DNA of 64,000 nt, taken from IMG/VR virus record IMGVR_UViG_3300023184_003926, positions 1 to 64,000 of that record; one strand, written 5' to 3'. Of this stretch, positions 31,201-37,376 are shown in pieces. The position numbers and the translations under genes were made by a program. Source of the stretch: a virus. The notes beneath the pieces were generated by a model. The model was not told where the DNA came from. It made no database searches and saw only the letters and a list, made by a program, of their open reading frames with translations. Each line of letters opens with the position of its first letter. Positions within the stretch are counted from its first letter, which is position 1.

Positions 31201-31781
31201 TTTGCATTCTGTGCCACTTGGAATGTGTAGCTGCCGCCACGGACCAGGTCAATGGTGGGGTTGTTGCCATTTTGTCCTGAAAAAGTATAAACGCTGTTGG
31301 CACGGGTGACCACAAAGTTTTCTGTGGTAGGGACACCTTCAGACTTGACATCCACAGTGGCAGGACCACTTGGCAACCAATAGTATTGACTGAAGTTAAT
31401 AAATGTATCATAGTTTACAAACGGATCCCAAGTGTAGTAATCACTGCTGTACAACTGATCTGGACGAGTGCTGTCGCCGCCTTGGAATCCCACAGCATCG
31501 TTCATGCCTGGGTAAGTTATGACATTTTTAATGGTGTCAGTATCTGGCACCAAGCTAATCACACCTGGTTCAAGTTGATAATCTCGTCTGGCAGTTGTGG
31601 GCTCAGTTACATAAGTGTCGTTGGGGTTGACACCGGGACCCACAGTACGGCCAATAAAACCTTGTGTCTTTTTAAACTTGGGTTCTTGGGTCAGGGTATC
31701 TAGTGTGGCAGATAAGAACTGTTTGTTGACTGGTGTTTGAAATATCTGTGGAAGAAAATCAACTGATCTTGTACGTGCCAT
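16209..31781 (-). CDS. Giant virion structural protein (5190 aa), probably baseplate or tail
   Basis: One uninterrupted frame of 5190 codons. The N-terminus (MARTRSVDFLPQIFQTPVNK, then QLEPGVISL) belongs to a virion protein type that follows gp6 in T4-like aquatic phages. About 170-370 has two or three cupredoxin-like modules (LTLVRGNTYVFDLN). Repeated short beta modules occur at about 607-634, 4460-4497 and 4600-4627 (type VGQ.VSFSG...GGI..G..YYV.S). GxGY...P.V.I glycine-rich repeats occur near 2780, 4035 and 4075. Six FG-GAP-like repeats lie between about 2550 and 3330. A distinct C-terminal domain includes IITIDGERIMYRN near 5010. It may replace the gp7/gp8/gp10 part of the T4 wedge, by position. 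The start overlaps the gp6 stop by one base. Confidence 0.85.
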   Translation of the reverse strand: MARTRSVDFLPQIFQTPVNKQFLSATLDTLTQEPKFKKTQGFIGRTVGPGVNPNDTYVTEPTTARRDYQLEPGVISLVPDTDTIKNVITYPGMNDAVGFQGGDSTRPDQLYSSDYYTWDPFVNYDTFINFSQYYWLPSGPATVDVKSEGVPTTENFVVTRANSVYTFSGQNGNNPTIDLVRGGSYTFQVAQNAKETVNFRVGNKGLSYYVINQQPNPTLTLVRGNTYVFDLNLNGIFPFWIKTAQVLGTENVYDSGVTRNGSTFGLVTFVVPQDAPDTLYYVSENQTNLRGTFNVIDGTAGTGNQFWIQSFPGVDGTNPTTPNLTTRNVYGVSNNGEDLGVITFEVPQKTAQQFYFNLTDVGPVDLLTELRFDQINNQPVQEFLDTYGGIDGTTYLQGRTLIFTNLETDADAGGWLYTSFFDPLAQVPANYGLPGSYDTLLYDQTDPVPPADRYQIWQINFVNRSGVEYIQLAKIQDVSINQKFTILYGLTWSNTSWYKDSIGTWTQIPELTANLDTLYYQDGTNPNIYGRIRLIEQADVNNLDIADILGKKNYTSPNGITLTNGLKIRFVGEITPASYGSGITDFICTATLAGSNYITTSSTEGLYEGEQIVFPSGTLGGIVTGRVYYIKSISANRIQFSISTVADGPAVQLSTATGTMTALATSNKEYYVSGVGTAIELLPVTDFVTPETYVVDSNDSTIAAEPDQLDYLTISRASKDLNAWTRSNRWFHVDVIQSTAKYNNTVASLDNNYRAKRPIIEFRPGIRLFNMGTQGKQPVDIIDFVQTDAFSNIQGSTSYTVDGYAIVDGTRIVFAADVDVNVRNKIYIVQFIEPDSLPLTTAGSFALKATYRINTLGTTDWNAAAGTTGITYAVGDTFIAANSGTGTGTAYFDEPIINLVLAADGIVLYDQSVVCLEGNDLKGLTFWYDGEVWTEAQLKTQVQQAPLFNAYDLQSISFSDRVKYPSSTFIGTKLFSYAVSDTGVLDPILQFPLQYLNINNVGDIVFENNLYVDTFLYVEDNVSITSDISSGAAREYADRVTYQKLIGWQDAVTTSQIYQQFKFTYTGATLKLDIAASTDTVVPAVKIYVGSVFQRPETYSYTTTADTTTITLNNVYLPTDVIEVLVLSDQTSKQGFYQVPINLESNPLNGNSERFTLGTIRTHYESICENLSDLTGPVNGSNNSRDLGNIVPYGLIILQQSAPLTLAGYFLRSETFNIFASLQYNSQEYLKFKGQMLNAVTQQTLQYQTAGEILDAAIADITLGRVETQPFYWSDMLPSGSTYISNSYTVSYISGTSFPTQQVYNYTSANYLGMDVYLNNNILIRGYEYVVATDGPRITITTTLNVGDVIKIQEYAATYGNFVPNTPTKLGLYPAYRPQYIEQKTSTGTALCILGHDGSITRAFLDVRDEVLLEFEKRIYNNLKLDDNPVPLTIYDVLPGQFRTTGYSLADINSILSQDFLSYVAWNKLDYRTQDYQANNEFTWNYSGSQSKLNNDSLPGAWRGIYRYYYDTQQPELTPWEMLGFSIEPTWWQEIYGPAPYTQDNLVLWDDLEAGKVADPLGAYYLPKFARPGLTTVIPTGTEGELLSPFDSVVGTYNAQTFRKSWALGDGSPTEASWWNSSAYPFAVMRLLALTRPGKFFALFADRDLYKFDLDLNQYVYNGRYRLNANDIQVYGNGTSKASYIDWIVDFNRQSGLDSTEELTADLGFLDVRLCYRMASFSDKQYIKIYTEKSSPNSINTTFLIPDESYDLVLYKNQPFDRASYSAVVIQKTAGGYAVFGYSKTQPFFNTIGSQYTGQLQTFTSGGVTVRVPTFYTNQMVQIPYGYVLANETAVSAFLLGYGEYLQRQGLIFEDATNGYILSWQQMVNEFLYWSQQGWDENALINLNPLAFKLTVTKEQAVVDSIAAQTNQNVLLDQNNRELPTRNLIITRLDNTFTVEPATDQTLSSIDLKYTSYEHMIVLNNTSSFGDLIYQPTTGARQSRLNLIAYTSTEWNGSVDAQGFILNQDNIKPWNSYTTYAKGEIVSYKGGYWSAAIIVQPSALFNANDWYQSDYTRIELGLLPNLANKADQLSDSYNINRANLESDNDLLSYGLIGFRPRQYMASLNLDDVSQLNVYRQFLGSKGTILSAELFGQANLGKESGDYNIYENWAVQRAVYGANANRSFFQLRLNRALLNSNPCLVQVINSGETSKADQPILLNNVWRQSYRLTSPDILPTTTTLPTDIALPTAGYVNINDVDITVFDINNPDSLAANIDDINVGTTIWVAKTNAYDWNIYRAAAVPGIIAHVCDNLDGTSRVIFSQQHGLSVNDKLIIKFFDAEVNGVYDVLSIVSLDTILIAFSFTGSRTVVDGTGIGFTLATQRVAQASDVLNLTYANTLQPGAKVWVDDNGDGLWETIQKEEVFTQLTELAPVLTDVDQQYGSSVAQARDKFAALVGSPRFRFPAGATLWNVADDYAVNDIVYIVDPYQTEFFQASQPVSQGVNIFNTAYWTPYSLSSLPRKGGVYVYVKSSTSDQYIPISPLVAGDAVLTLDVLDASGGAENGKPATRGYGSSVDFGNRAWAVAGAPNSLGSLAQADNGYACVIYLAPDLSTPDTVPYGQWQLLTTPDSVSVDQGKFGYSVAMSLDERWMYIGAPAVNKVYAYGRVDWENQVINLYGDGTTKVYGIADIIQIDEATQLEVLVGGADQTLNIDYTVNGSFTELTFATAPVEGVAIQIKRTSRKLMDYGVYYNVTQTSTSSSGINAEFTIIRQRDEVGQGNAPAATVGLVAVSTPGSGYAVGNTVTIGYVKFGGAAINGSIVLTITSINGTGGITGFSTYYAPTVLTNVFSLNEYFFTATSIYSFSVLVNDVLQRPNIDYTFSNITQNLTFVNSPARGTSILIRAEGYFEYVNTITAAGLGATDQFGYSVSTSTDGRQVLIGTPYSTQDSKIGAGSVYVFDRNVQKFIYGTDPSSVSFTVLGSVTEPVSVLVNGTFLINEECTVLGAANTFTVSGNTVTINADLQVGDIVEIETNQFAQVQQVAQSTAEDAAHFGQAVDLCSYNCSLYVGAPNSSVQQFHGGIVERNINQSRAYGIITSLYTYQGTQNPLADYSPSFTPGMYQNTGTVNGRIQYQFINTLDNGDTIRINDIDVAVPNSPNQNLAGLAAAINAAVPNVDAIVSATGYLTLAVKNSAAAAVGNKLQVAPGSVGTTFDDIGFDTFVYTQTILSPYPQTYAQFGASLSIDDSAVNLVVGAPNGTMYIPTDFDNYTALWDAGATEFFDLLFQSGTVYTYDLLPSSTSTLSNPDKFVFGQQIVNTDISPYDQYGTSVSYASGVLLSGAPGNELDDSTMSANYGRVFVSENPNRVPAWTVLTVEQPVVDVRLLNSVYAYDRITSATATYFDFFDPLQGKILGAARQNLDYIGAVDPANYNVGPTNILGTTWGASRVGETWWDTSTVRFIDPNQDDIVYASRRWGQLFPGSTVDVYQWIVSTTPPATYIGEGIPRDTLSYVINTVLTQTGIFETQYYFWVRGITTTATQKGKTLPVSTVANYIADPRASGIAYIAPINASTIALYNALDYIIAEDTIISIEFDRELTNDNVHVEYELVPQDKADGWISNNLYRKLQDSFCGVDTAGNLVPDINLSPAERYGVQFRPRQSMFVDRFAALKNYLVRANTVMARYPIAENRTFVLLNSREPEPSATSGEWDKRVANLEILGFQDLYAVPVGYKYLVDSDSRNRGLWTIYSVGTTSTSAGVIRSLTLNKVQNYDTRQYWSYINWYLPGYNTSAQIVAEVVNYAGLGFIDVPIGSSVKVTANAQGKYEIYIRTLTGWDRVGLEDGTIEFSAELWDYALGRFGFDVEVFDAQYFDQEPVIETRRIIQAINAEIFIDELQIERNRQLTLMFNFVLSEFSAPGWIIKTSLIDVEHRIRSLLPFQNYSRDNQEFVLDYIQEVKPYHVQVKAFNLIYNGFNEWFGDMTDFDLPAYYNTDLAIPGYTSPVLLPYNHSTAVGSSTNNQSDLPSDSTVWTSWPYSQWFENYTLSLDSVALVAGGSGYTEPPLVVFTGTAIEPAQAVSVLNSLGAVVAINVTYAGRGYTATPTVTIEGGGGAGSGAVAYPRMTNDVIRQFRTVIRYDRYQYQTSVQTWSSNGTYENGTLVRYDDRVWSALNADGSSAVVGPTFDIENWVPVDAATYTYPGATYPTGLTGVDRTMGLYVPGINEPGLELPLLVDGVDYPGVQVWGDYFAGNITLDANYQSEFADIYLGQRFSDINVDGGEFIGPYEGHAPEELVNGSEYDTLDMRVYTRPGADWSNNGHGFQISSINYTYEPAITQLYSWAGVVNRPVQVLVANLSSGTELVINVNYFINWSTQQVEIVNGITDQQIINITVYELGGGSQLYRENYVGQDIVDSGDNSVIIPVNYKEIIEIPVFQNGEYQAQPTYRPYSESIAWNLNNSYAVMDIVYNNYAITCTATSAVYSTISCDNTSALVIGQPIVFSGTVFGGIVAGTTYYVFSIANSTQFFITDVAGSDTVFALTNASGSMTGSPTGTYYRAIQAVIPGIFLNNTTYWLPYVPTLNTKVTFAQTVNVGDGVSLTALGIGLSLAVTNTTTGTNAITIQGSSSFSVGQAVSFSGSSVGGIETGITYYVLSVINGANFTIEETLGSGIPVALLTDSATWIGELTAKFTPTDFTSWSTPIVENFVVDNNTYGTKTFTLTASLQGTNPANIIVMQNGLRLRPYAGIEWIGDDSSVSFGLPQRTGFDQDIIDAPADITVWVDSVLQVQSVGAIIGNYSVTNWDGSNVPGRQVVFNTAPAAGAIILISVATEAGYAITGDQLQIISNVNIGDSISAITWNDTTQQNILTLVFNGPVQSGLTINEPYDSTNYDSGSIDYAPGAYDYTIGTAVAINDFDLQRTGIDANRLWVTLDGYRLFEGSDYTVQGQYLILAGGAINPGSIVAVTEFTESIVPEAVAFRIFQDMRGVQATYRMTASTTTTLAQAVSSTADVIYVVDANNLSQPDLPAGIFGIITIDGERIMYRNRDTALNTVSGLQRGTAGTAAASHNVGATVYDIGIGNLLNTTYQNYVVKDTGMGDGTTAIFYAPNINISEFGDSSTAYVESIEVYVGGIRQYNYSETAGNSEYRYIVTDFGPLAIEFIIDGTYQAPAAGSEVTILQRRGLSWYQPGINTASDGVALQETETVAARFLCDR

Positions 31782-34700
31782 TAAATTACCCCGCTGCCTG
31801 GTGCAGTACGCAAGTTGGTACTGGTCAATGCTTCAATTACATCAATATTGTTGATGGTTGCGCCGTTTGCAAAAATTTCATTGGGCTGGCTACGAATTTC
31901 GTACAAGTCACCAAAGTACTTTTGTTGATCCAATGGCACCAACACCACTGAACTAATAATTGTTCCCAGCTGGCGGTGCAGGTATGCTGCCAGCTCTGAG
32001 AAGTAGAATGTGTCGCCAAAGTTCCATTTGTCTATGCTGAAATACGCATTCATTTCTGCCAATACTGAACTTTTAATTTCACTTGTGCTGGCTGTTGAAT
32101 TTTGCGCACGAATAACTTTGATTGTTGCTCGCAACTCTTGTGCTGCTTTGGAACCAAACAATGGTTTGAATACAACTGAGTTAACAATCACGTTGTCACT
32201 CAACATCTTGTAGTCTTGCAGTCCTTGATACTCAGTGCTGAGTTCATCAATGGTGGGCACAGCAGGTTCGGTCACAGTGCCTGTGGTGTCACGCAACCAG
32301 TTTTGATATGCAGTGTAATATGACTGTGTCACAACATACAAGTCAATGATGTTTGTAGATCCTGGATCAATTCTGTTTGTGAGTGGTGAATTATGACGAT
32401 ATTGAAAATACAGAGATTGCCGACCAGTACGTGCGATCCAACCTGTTACAGAGATAATGGTTCTAGCTCCAGTTACATCAATGCTGAGTTGATAAAATGC
32501 ATCTTCACTGTAGGCATAGAACACTTGTCCCGGAGTCCAAGCAGTTTTGTTCAATTCAATTTCATCATAGGTGGCATAGTCATAGTTCACTACACCTTGT
32601 TCTGCCAACAAATAACGTTGCAAGTTGTCAAAATCCACAGTTTGCTGCAAGAACACCAAGGGTCCTGGATTGGTATCAGTGCCCACAATTTCGTCAAAGA
32701 AGTCTGGATTATCTGGTACACCATCGTTGTCTGAATCTCTGTAGCCCACAAGGACTTGGAAGTCGTCAACATAGCCGTCACTTTCCACAGGTTGACCAAT
32801 AATAGTAGTGTAGATGTCACCAGGCAAAGGCTCTGTTGAATTGGGCTGTGTATTAACTGCCAACACATTAATAAAGTCTTTGATAATTGTACCTGTGCGA
32901 CTATCATACACCAGTTGATCTTCATAGAAGAAAAATCGTGTTTGCAGTACTGATCCAAAGTAGTAGCTTAATCCACGGGAGGTGATGGTGTAGTTTGAGT
33001 TTACAACTGTGAATGCCACCAACCAGGATGCATCAAGATTGGCACCTGTTGTATTGCCAGCATACTGCTGACTCCAAGGCGTGATGCTTTCTTGTGTGCC
33101 AAAGTTCAAATTGGTACTGGTAATCAAATACCAAGTGTAAGGAGATCCAGTTACAGATCCGTCATTGTCGTATCCCAGTCCAAATTGACGATTTAACAAA
33201 ATTTGCTGTGTCATTTGCTGTTCTATTGAATTGGGCAAATCTGATATAAACAATGGAATAATGGTGTCAATGATGGCACCAGTTGGCACAAAGTTGTTGA
33301 TAGTGACCGGTCCGGTGCCGCTGGTAAAATTGCCTAAGCCACCATTATACCCATCTCCCACAATGACTTGTGCGCTGGCCCAAATTTCCATGGTTTCATC
33401 TGCTCGCATGGGCGTACCTTGTACCAGGCGATTGTTGCGATCAAAGTAGTAGCCTGTGGGCGGAATGAATTTCATCAGCGCACCTGGCACAACATATTTG
33501 AACACACTAGTTGTTGAATCGCCCACAGGTATAGGCGTGCCGTTGGGCCATGTTGCACTGGTAGTGGTATTTCTAAAATAGCCAGTGGTCTCATTGGCCA
33601 ATGTTGTGCTTTGATTCCAGGTGTAACCAGCTGTGGCACCAGTGTTTACAGTCTCTCTTGGAAAGTTAGCATAGTAGAATTGTTTTACGGTTGCGCCAGT
33701 TAGATCTGGTTGCACTTGATTAGTAATGACATTGGCAATGTCATTACGATTGGTCCAAGAAAACAGTATTGTGGGGTACACATTGTTTTCCCACAGCGCA
33801 CCATCACTTGAGAATGTGTTGGTTGAGCTATATTTGCCAGTGTTGTCCACAAGGTCAAGATAACGACTGGTACCAATACTCGCACGGTTCAATGCTTTTG
33901 ATTTGATAATTGAATTGTAAGCAGTGTATGGAAACAGGTTGTAGTCTTCACCGTTGACCATGCGGTTCTGTGTGTAGTAACGTGCAGGGGCACGTTGTTT
34001 GATTTCAGCAATGGGTTCACGCGATTGACTGTTTGACACTGGGCGTGTGATACCACACGTAAATGTAATAGTTTGCAAGTTACCATTGCGGTCAATGTAA
34101 CTAATGGGCAACACTACATTTTGCATTTCTTCTGGATTGATAATGTATTGCAGACCATTGCTGGCGCGAACATACGCACGAAATATACCCACTGGAATCT
34201 GTGAAAATACACCATCACCAAATATCATGGTAATTTGATCATTTGCCCTAGAAGTTACTGAATATACCGGCAACAAGGTAGTACTGCGTTCCGCTGCGGC
34301 CTGATAGATGTTTTCAACATAGTTCCACTCTTGGTTGATGTTGCCAAGATTGTCTAATTGGAACAACCAACGGTCTTCGTTGTTGACACCTTCAATGTTG
34401 ATGTCTACTGTGCGATTGGCAATGCGTTCGCTCAAGTTAAAGTCTTGGTTTTGCAACACGCCTTGTTTGAACAAGAAAAAATACCCTGTGTTGGCTGATT
34501 GGTAGCCCAGTTGGTCATTTCTAAACAACACATTGAAACTGGTATTAGGCTGTGGGCTAGGCTCATACACATAGTCCCGCCCCACACTGGTTGATGTCAT
34601 GGCTTCAAACGGCATGTTGATGCCATCCACTGTGGCTGAATAAGGAATTACTGGCAAGAATCCTGGCACTAGATTGATAGCATACTCATCTGTACGAACA

Positions 34701-35242
34701 CCTAATATGGTCTGTCGGTTGCCAGGGCGTCCTACTTTCTGACTGTCAATTAGGCTGGCATTGATAATGGCATTGAATTGTTCCTGCCAGTCATTGTTGG
34801 TGGGGTCAGCCCAGTTCACTGTGACATTGGCCAAGTTTACGCCGTTGTAGTCCACAACATTTTCAGTTGTTGTGACGTTGAATACTTTGAGATACCCTTC
34901 TGCGGCAGTGTTGCGCTTGGCTGTGTAACTTACTAAATTTGCTAACCGTACTACTGAATCTCTACGTTCAGCAGTGTCCATGTAATTTTCACGTGTGTTC
35001 AAGTCTGTGCGGAAAGCCAGCGCCTGGCCCATGAATGCCATGACGTCCAGCAATGCAATAAATTCACTTGATTCAATGTAGTCATTGAATGTTTCAGGAT
35101 AATACAAACGCAAATAGTCAATGAAACTTTTACGAAGAGTCTCAAAGTCGTAACTTTGGAAGTCGGCTTCGCGGTAGGTTTGGTAGATCTGTTTCCAATC
35201 TTCTACGCCAAATATCGCTGTTTGTCTTGTGGTTGTTGCCAT
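31781..35242 (-). CDS. 6: Baseplate wedge protein gp6-like (1153 aa)
   Basis: The first 130 residues match gp6 of T4-like phages: IYQTYREADFQSYDFETLRK, then YYPETFNDYIESSEFIALLD, ALAFRTDLNTRENYMDTAER and RDSVVRLANLVSY. gp6 dimers form the inner ring of the baseplate wedges. At 1153 residues it is almost twice the length of T4 gp6 (about 660), the extra being central beta-rich insertions; the C-terminal part (LRATIKVIRAQNSTASTSEI, FSIDKWNFGDTFYFSELAAY) is again gp6-like. The order gp25, gp6, giant protein mirrors the T4 wedge gene order. AATAAATA lies 19 bases upstream. Confidence 0.88.
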   Translation of the reverse strand: MATTTRQTAIFGVEDWKQIYQTYREADFQSYDFETLRKSFIDYLRLYYPETFNDYIESSEFIALLDVMAFMGQALAFRTDLNTRENYMDTAERRDSVVRLANLVSYTAKRNTAAEGYLKVFNVTTTENVVDYNGVNLANVTVNWADPTNNDWQEQFNAIINASLIDSQKVGRPGNRQTILGVRTDEYAINLVPGFLPVIPYSATVDGINMPFEAMTSTSVGRDYVYEPSPQPNTSFNVLFRNDQLGYQSANTGYFFLFKQGVLQNQDFNLSERIANRTVDINIEGVNNEDRWLFQLDNLGNINQEWNYVENIYQAAAERSTTLLPVYSVTSRANDQITMIFGDGVFSQIPVGIFRAYVRASNGLQYIINPEEMQNVVLPISYIDRNGNLQTITFTCGITRPVSNSQSREPIAEIKQRAPARYYTQNRMVNGEDYNLFPYTAYNSIIKSKALNRASIGTSRYLDLVDNTGKYSSTNTFSSDGALWENNVYPTILFSWTNRNDIANVITNQVQPDLTGATVKQFYYANFPRETVNTGATAGYTWNQSTTLANETTGYFRNTTTSATWPNGTPIPVGDSTTSVFKYVVPGALMKFIPPTGYYFDRNNRLVQGTPMRADETMEIWASAQVIVGDGYNGGLGNFTSGTGPVTINNFVPTGAIIDTIIPLFISDLPNSIEQQMTQQILLNRQFGLGYDNDGSVTGSPYTWYLITSTNLNFGTQESITPWSQQYAGNTTGANLDASWLVAFTVVNSNYTITSRGLSYYFGSVLQTRFFFYEDQLVYDSRTGTIIKDFINVLAVNTQPNSTEPLPGDIYTTIIGQPVESDGYVDDFQVLVGYRDSDNDGVPDNPDFFDEIVGTDTNPGPLVFLQQTVDFDNLQRYLLAEQGVVNYDYATYDEIELNKTAWTPGQVFYAYSEDAFYQLSIDVTGARTIISVTGWIARTGRQSLYFQYRHNSPLTNRIDPGSTNIIDLYVVTQSYYTAYQNWLRDTTGTVTEPAVPTIDELSTEYQGLQDYKMLSDNVIVNSVVFKPLFGSKAAQELRATIKVIRAQNSTASTSEIKSSVLAEMNAYFSIDKWNFGDTFYFSELAAYLHRQLGTIISSVVLVPLDQQKYFGDLYEIRSQPNEIFANGATINNIDVIEALTSTNLRTAPGSGVI

Positions 35243-35261
35243 GGTTCTCTCGTTTGTGCTT

Positions 35262-35269
35262 TATTTATT
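35262..35269 (-). promoter_or_regulatory. Late promoter-like AATAAATA before gp6
   Basis: NATAAATA on the minus strand, 19 bases before the gp6 ATG and just inside the gap after gp25. The spacing is like that of the TATAAATA site before the fibre gene, so this is a plausible late promoter for gp6 and the giant gene. Confidence 0.55.
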
Positions 35270-35288
35270 GATAAAGAAAACGGCGTAG

Positions 35289-35663
35289 TTATACGTAGCT
35301 GGCTTGACGAGATTGTTGATCAAAGAACACGCTGAGAATTTCAGCATTGGTGGTTTGTACCACAGTGATTTCTATCTGCAGTAGTATACCATTTTCTTGT
35401 GGGTACACTTGAACATCGTTTAACACTATTCTAGGATCACCACCGCACACACGTTGTATTTCAGCTCGTATATCTTGTTGCAGTTGCTCAACTTGATTTT
35501 CAAACAAGAAGTCCCAAATTATTGTGCCGTACCCCGGGCGTCCTGGCAACTCACCTTGACGAATGTTAAATGCGTTTAGTAGGTCACGCTGAATCAAATC
35601 ATAGTCTGTGAGTGTGAACTTTTTATACTGGTTGACAGTGTTGAAGCCGATAAATGTGGTCAT
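35289..35663 (-). CDS. 25: Baseplate wedge protein gp25-like (124 aa)
   Basis: Length and sequence fit gp25 (T4: 132 aa), a sheath-initiator and wedge protein with a lysozyme-like fold but no muramidase activity. Recognisable blocks are KKFTLTDYDLIQRDLLNAFN, IRQGELPGRPGYGTIIWDFL (the family's conserved G....P..G..i.d.lF region), an E-Q-V-E-Q-L-Q-Q-D-I helix and VNDVQVYPQENGILLQIEIT-type strands. It lies directly upstream of gp6, as expected for the wedge module. Confidence 0.88.
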   Translation of the reverse strand: MTTFIGFNTVNQYKKFTLTDYDLIQRDLLNAFNIRQGELPGRPGYGTIIWDFLFENQVEQLQQDIRAEIQRVCGGDPRIVLNDVQVYPQENGILLQIEITVVQTTNAEILSVFFDQQSRQASYV

Positions 35664-35668
35664 GTTGA

Positions 35669-35676
35669 TATTTATG
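35669..35676 (-). promoter_or_regulatory. Late promoter-like CATAAATA, 5 bases from the gp25 start
   Basis: CATAAATA on the minus strand followed by TCAAC and the gp25 ATG. The same octamer-to-ATG spacing occurs at 63870-63877. If used as a promoter the transcript would be essentially leaderless for gp25. Confidence 0.4.
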
Positions 35677-35681
35677 GATCA

Positions 35682-37376
35682 TTAACCTTTGATTCTGCGC
35701 AGGTTGGGCAGATACAATGTTCTTATGTCGTCAATCAAGGCCAAAACTGCGGCCAGTCCTTCATCCACTGTGGCAATAAATTCAGTATAAGGCTTGCCTG
35801 CTACATCTTTTTGCAAGGATGCATAGTCTTTGGCCACGGTGTTTAGATACTTAAGAATAGCTTCATACTGAGAAATCAATGTGGCGGCTGTTTTGGCAGT
35901 GGGTTCTTGGCTGCCTAGATCAGCCAATTTAGTTTGTTGTTCTTTGGTCAAGGTGGTTAATCGTCGGTTTTCAGCAAACAACGGGCCCGGCGGTTGTGGC
36001 GGACCATTGTAATCTATAGGCGGAATCTTGTCGTTACCAAACACCCGTCCCATGGCCGCAGTCAATGTTTCTCTGTTTACAGTGTCAGTTGCTTCCCCTG
36101 GGGGTGCCATTTGCAACATTGCGTCATTCATTTTTGAGTCTGTTGATCCTATGGCAAATTTTGCCTCGGCAAATCGTGTGTCAAACTCTGCTTGTTTGTC
36201 TGAGGGTAATTGTCCTTTGATCCAGTCTGCACCTTCTGCCGCGGACTTGCTAAAATTTGCTGCCAGGCCAGCAGTGTCTTTGGCATTGAGCCCGCTGATT
36301 GGTATTCCAAGAGCACCAGCTGCTGCCAGTCCTGAACTCATTAAGTTTTGTTGCGTTAAATTTTGCGCCGCGGGGTTACTTAACAAGCTGTCAAGGTTGT
36401 TGATGCCACCCTTGCCGGTCCAAACTGCTGGGCTTTTTAACACACTGGTCAAGTCGTTTGTTCCTTGACTGAGGTATGTGCTGGCAGTGCCTGGTTTGAG
36501 CAATCCTGCTGATTCTAGTTGTGTGGCATCAAATCCATATTTGCCACATCCCACAGAGTTACTGACGTCAGTAAAACTTTGTCCAGTACCGGTGCCAACT
36601 GATGCCATAGTGGCACGAACTCCTGTGGTACTGAGTCCTGCCATGGGCAGTAACGCTGGTGCTGTTGTTGCAAAATCAGCATTGGTGATACCATTGTTAA
36701 CCGGAGCACCAAACAAACTGCTGACTTTGCCGCCGGTCTGTTGTGCTATTGACCCAAAGTTGGAAAAACTGGTGCTTAGATCGCCTGTGGTGCCTGCAGC
36801 AATTGATGCCTTGGCAGTGTCTGCAATATTTTTAAATGAATTTAATGTGCCTTTGTCTGTGCCCGGAAATCCCGAAGCACCTTGGCTTACCAGAGCTTGT
36901 GCTGAAGCAAGTCCATCGGCGGCTTGAGTTTGTGCGCTGAGTACATCTCCTGGACTAAATCCAGTGAGCCCGCCTGATTTAGATTGTTTCTGAAAGATCT
37001 CAAATGCTTGTTCACGAGTCATGCCCGGTGGGCCATCCACGTCAAATGTCTTTGCTGTTGCTGTGGGGTCTGGTAGTCCAAACTGTTTGGCCAAAGCTGC
37101 GGCTTTTGCCTTTTCTTCCTCAGTTAGCGGTCTGTTTGCGGCAGTGTTGTTTGTGGTACCACCACGAGTGTTATAAGTTTTTCCGTCATCTACTGGTCTA
37201 GGACCCGGCAACGGATCAAGTCCTCGACGTATTCTTTCATTGTTGGTTCTATCCCATACTATGGGATCATTCCCAGAATAGGTTAATTTGTCATCAGGTG
37301 TCTTAGAGTTCAAGCCTGCTTCGATGCTTGACCCAAAGTTGCCGGCATCTCCTAAAGAAAATGTAAATGTACTCAT
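35682..37376 (-). CDS. Virion/baseplate protein of unknown function (564 aa)
   Basis: Starts MSTFTFSLGDAGNFGSSIEA; the first 100 residues look disordered (Thr, Asn, Gly, Pro). The central region contains GKYGFDATQLESAGLLKPGT and LKSPAVWTGKGGINNLDSLL, LTQQNLMSSGLAAAGALGI. I associate this block with baseplate or tail-associated proteins of large myoviruses; its function is not known to me. The C-terminal 100 residues are helical (coiled-coil-like) and end with an IDDIRTLYLPNLRRIKG segment. The start overlaps the end of the gp5-like gene. Position between the spike and gp25 argues for a baseplate role. Confidence 0.65.
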   Translation of the reverse strand: MSTFTFSLGDAGNFGSSIEAGLNSKTPDDKLTYSGNDPIVWDRTNNERIRRGLDPLPGPRPVDDGKTYNTRGGTTNNTAANRPLTEEEKAKAAALAKQFGLPDPTATAKTFDVDGPPGMTREQAFEIFQKQSKSGGLTGFSPGDVLSAQTQAADGLASAQALVSQGASGFPGTDKGTLNSFKNIADTAKASIAAGTTGDLSTSFSNFGSIAQQTGGKVSSLFGAPVNNGITNADFATTAPALLPMAGLSTTGVRATMASVGTGTGQSFTDVSNSVGCGKYGFDATQLESAGLLKPGTASTYLSQGTNDLTSVLKSPAVWTGKGGINNLDSLLSNPAAQNLTQQNLMSSGLAAAGALGIPISGLNAKDTAGLAANFSKSAAEGADWIKGQLPSDKQAEFDTRFAEAKFAIGSTDSKMNDAMLQMAPPGEATDTVNRETLTAAMGRVFGNDKIPPIDYNGPPQPPGPLFAENRRLTTLTKEQQTKLADLGSQEPTAKTAATLISQYEAILKYLNTVAKDYASLQKDVAGKPYTEFIATVDEGLAAVLALIDDIRTLYLPNLRRIKG

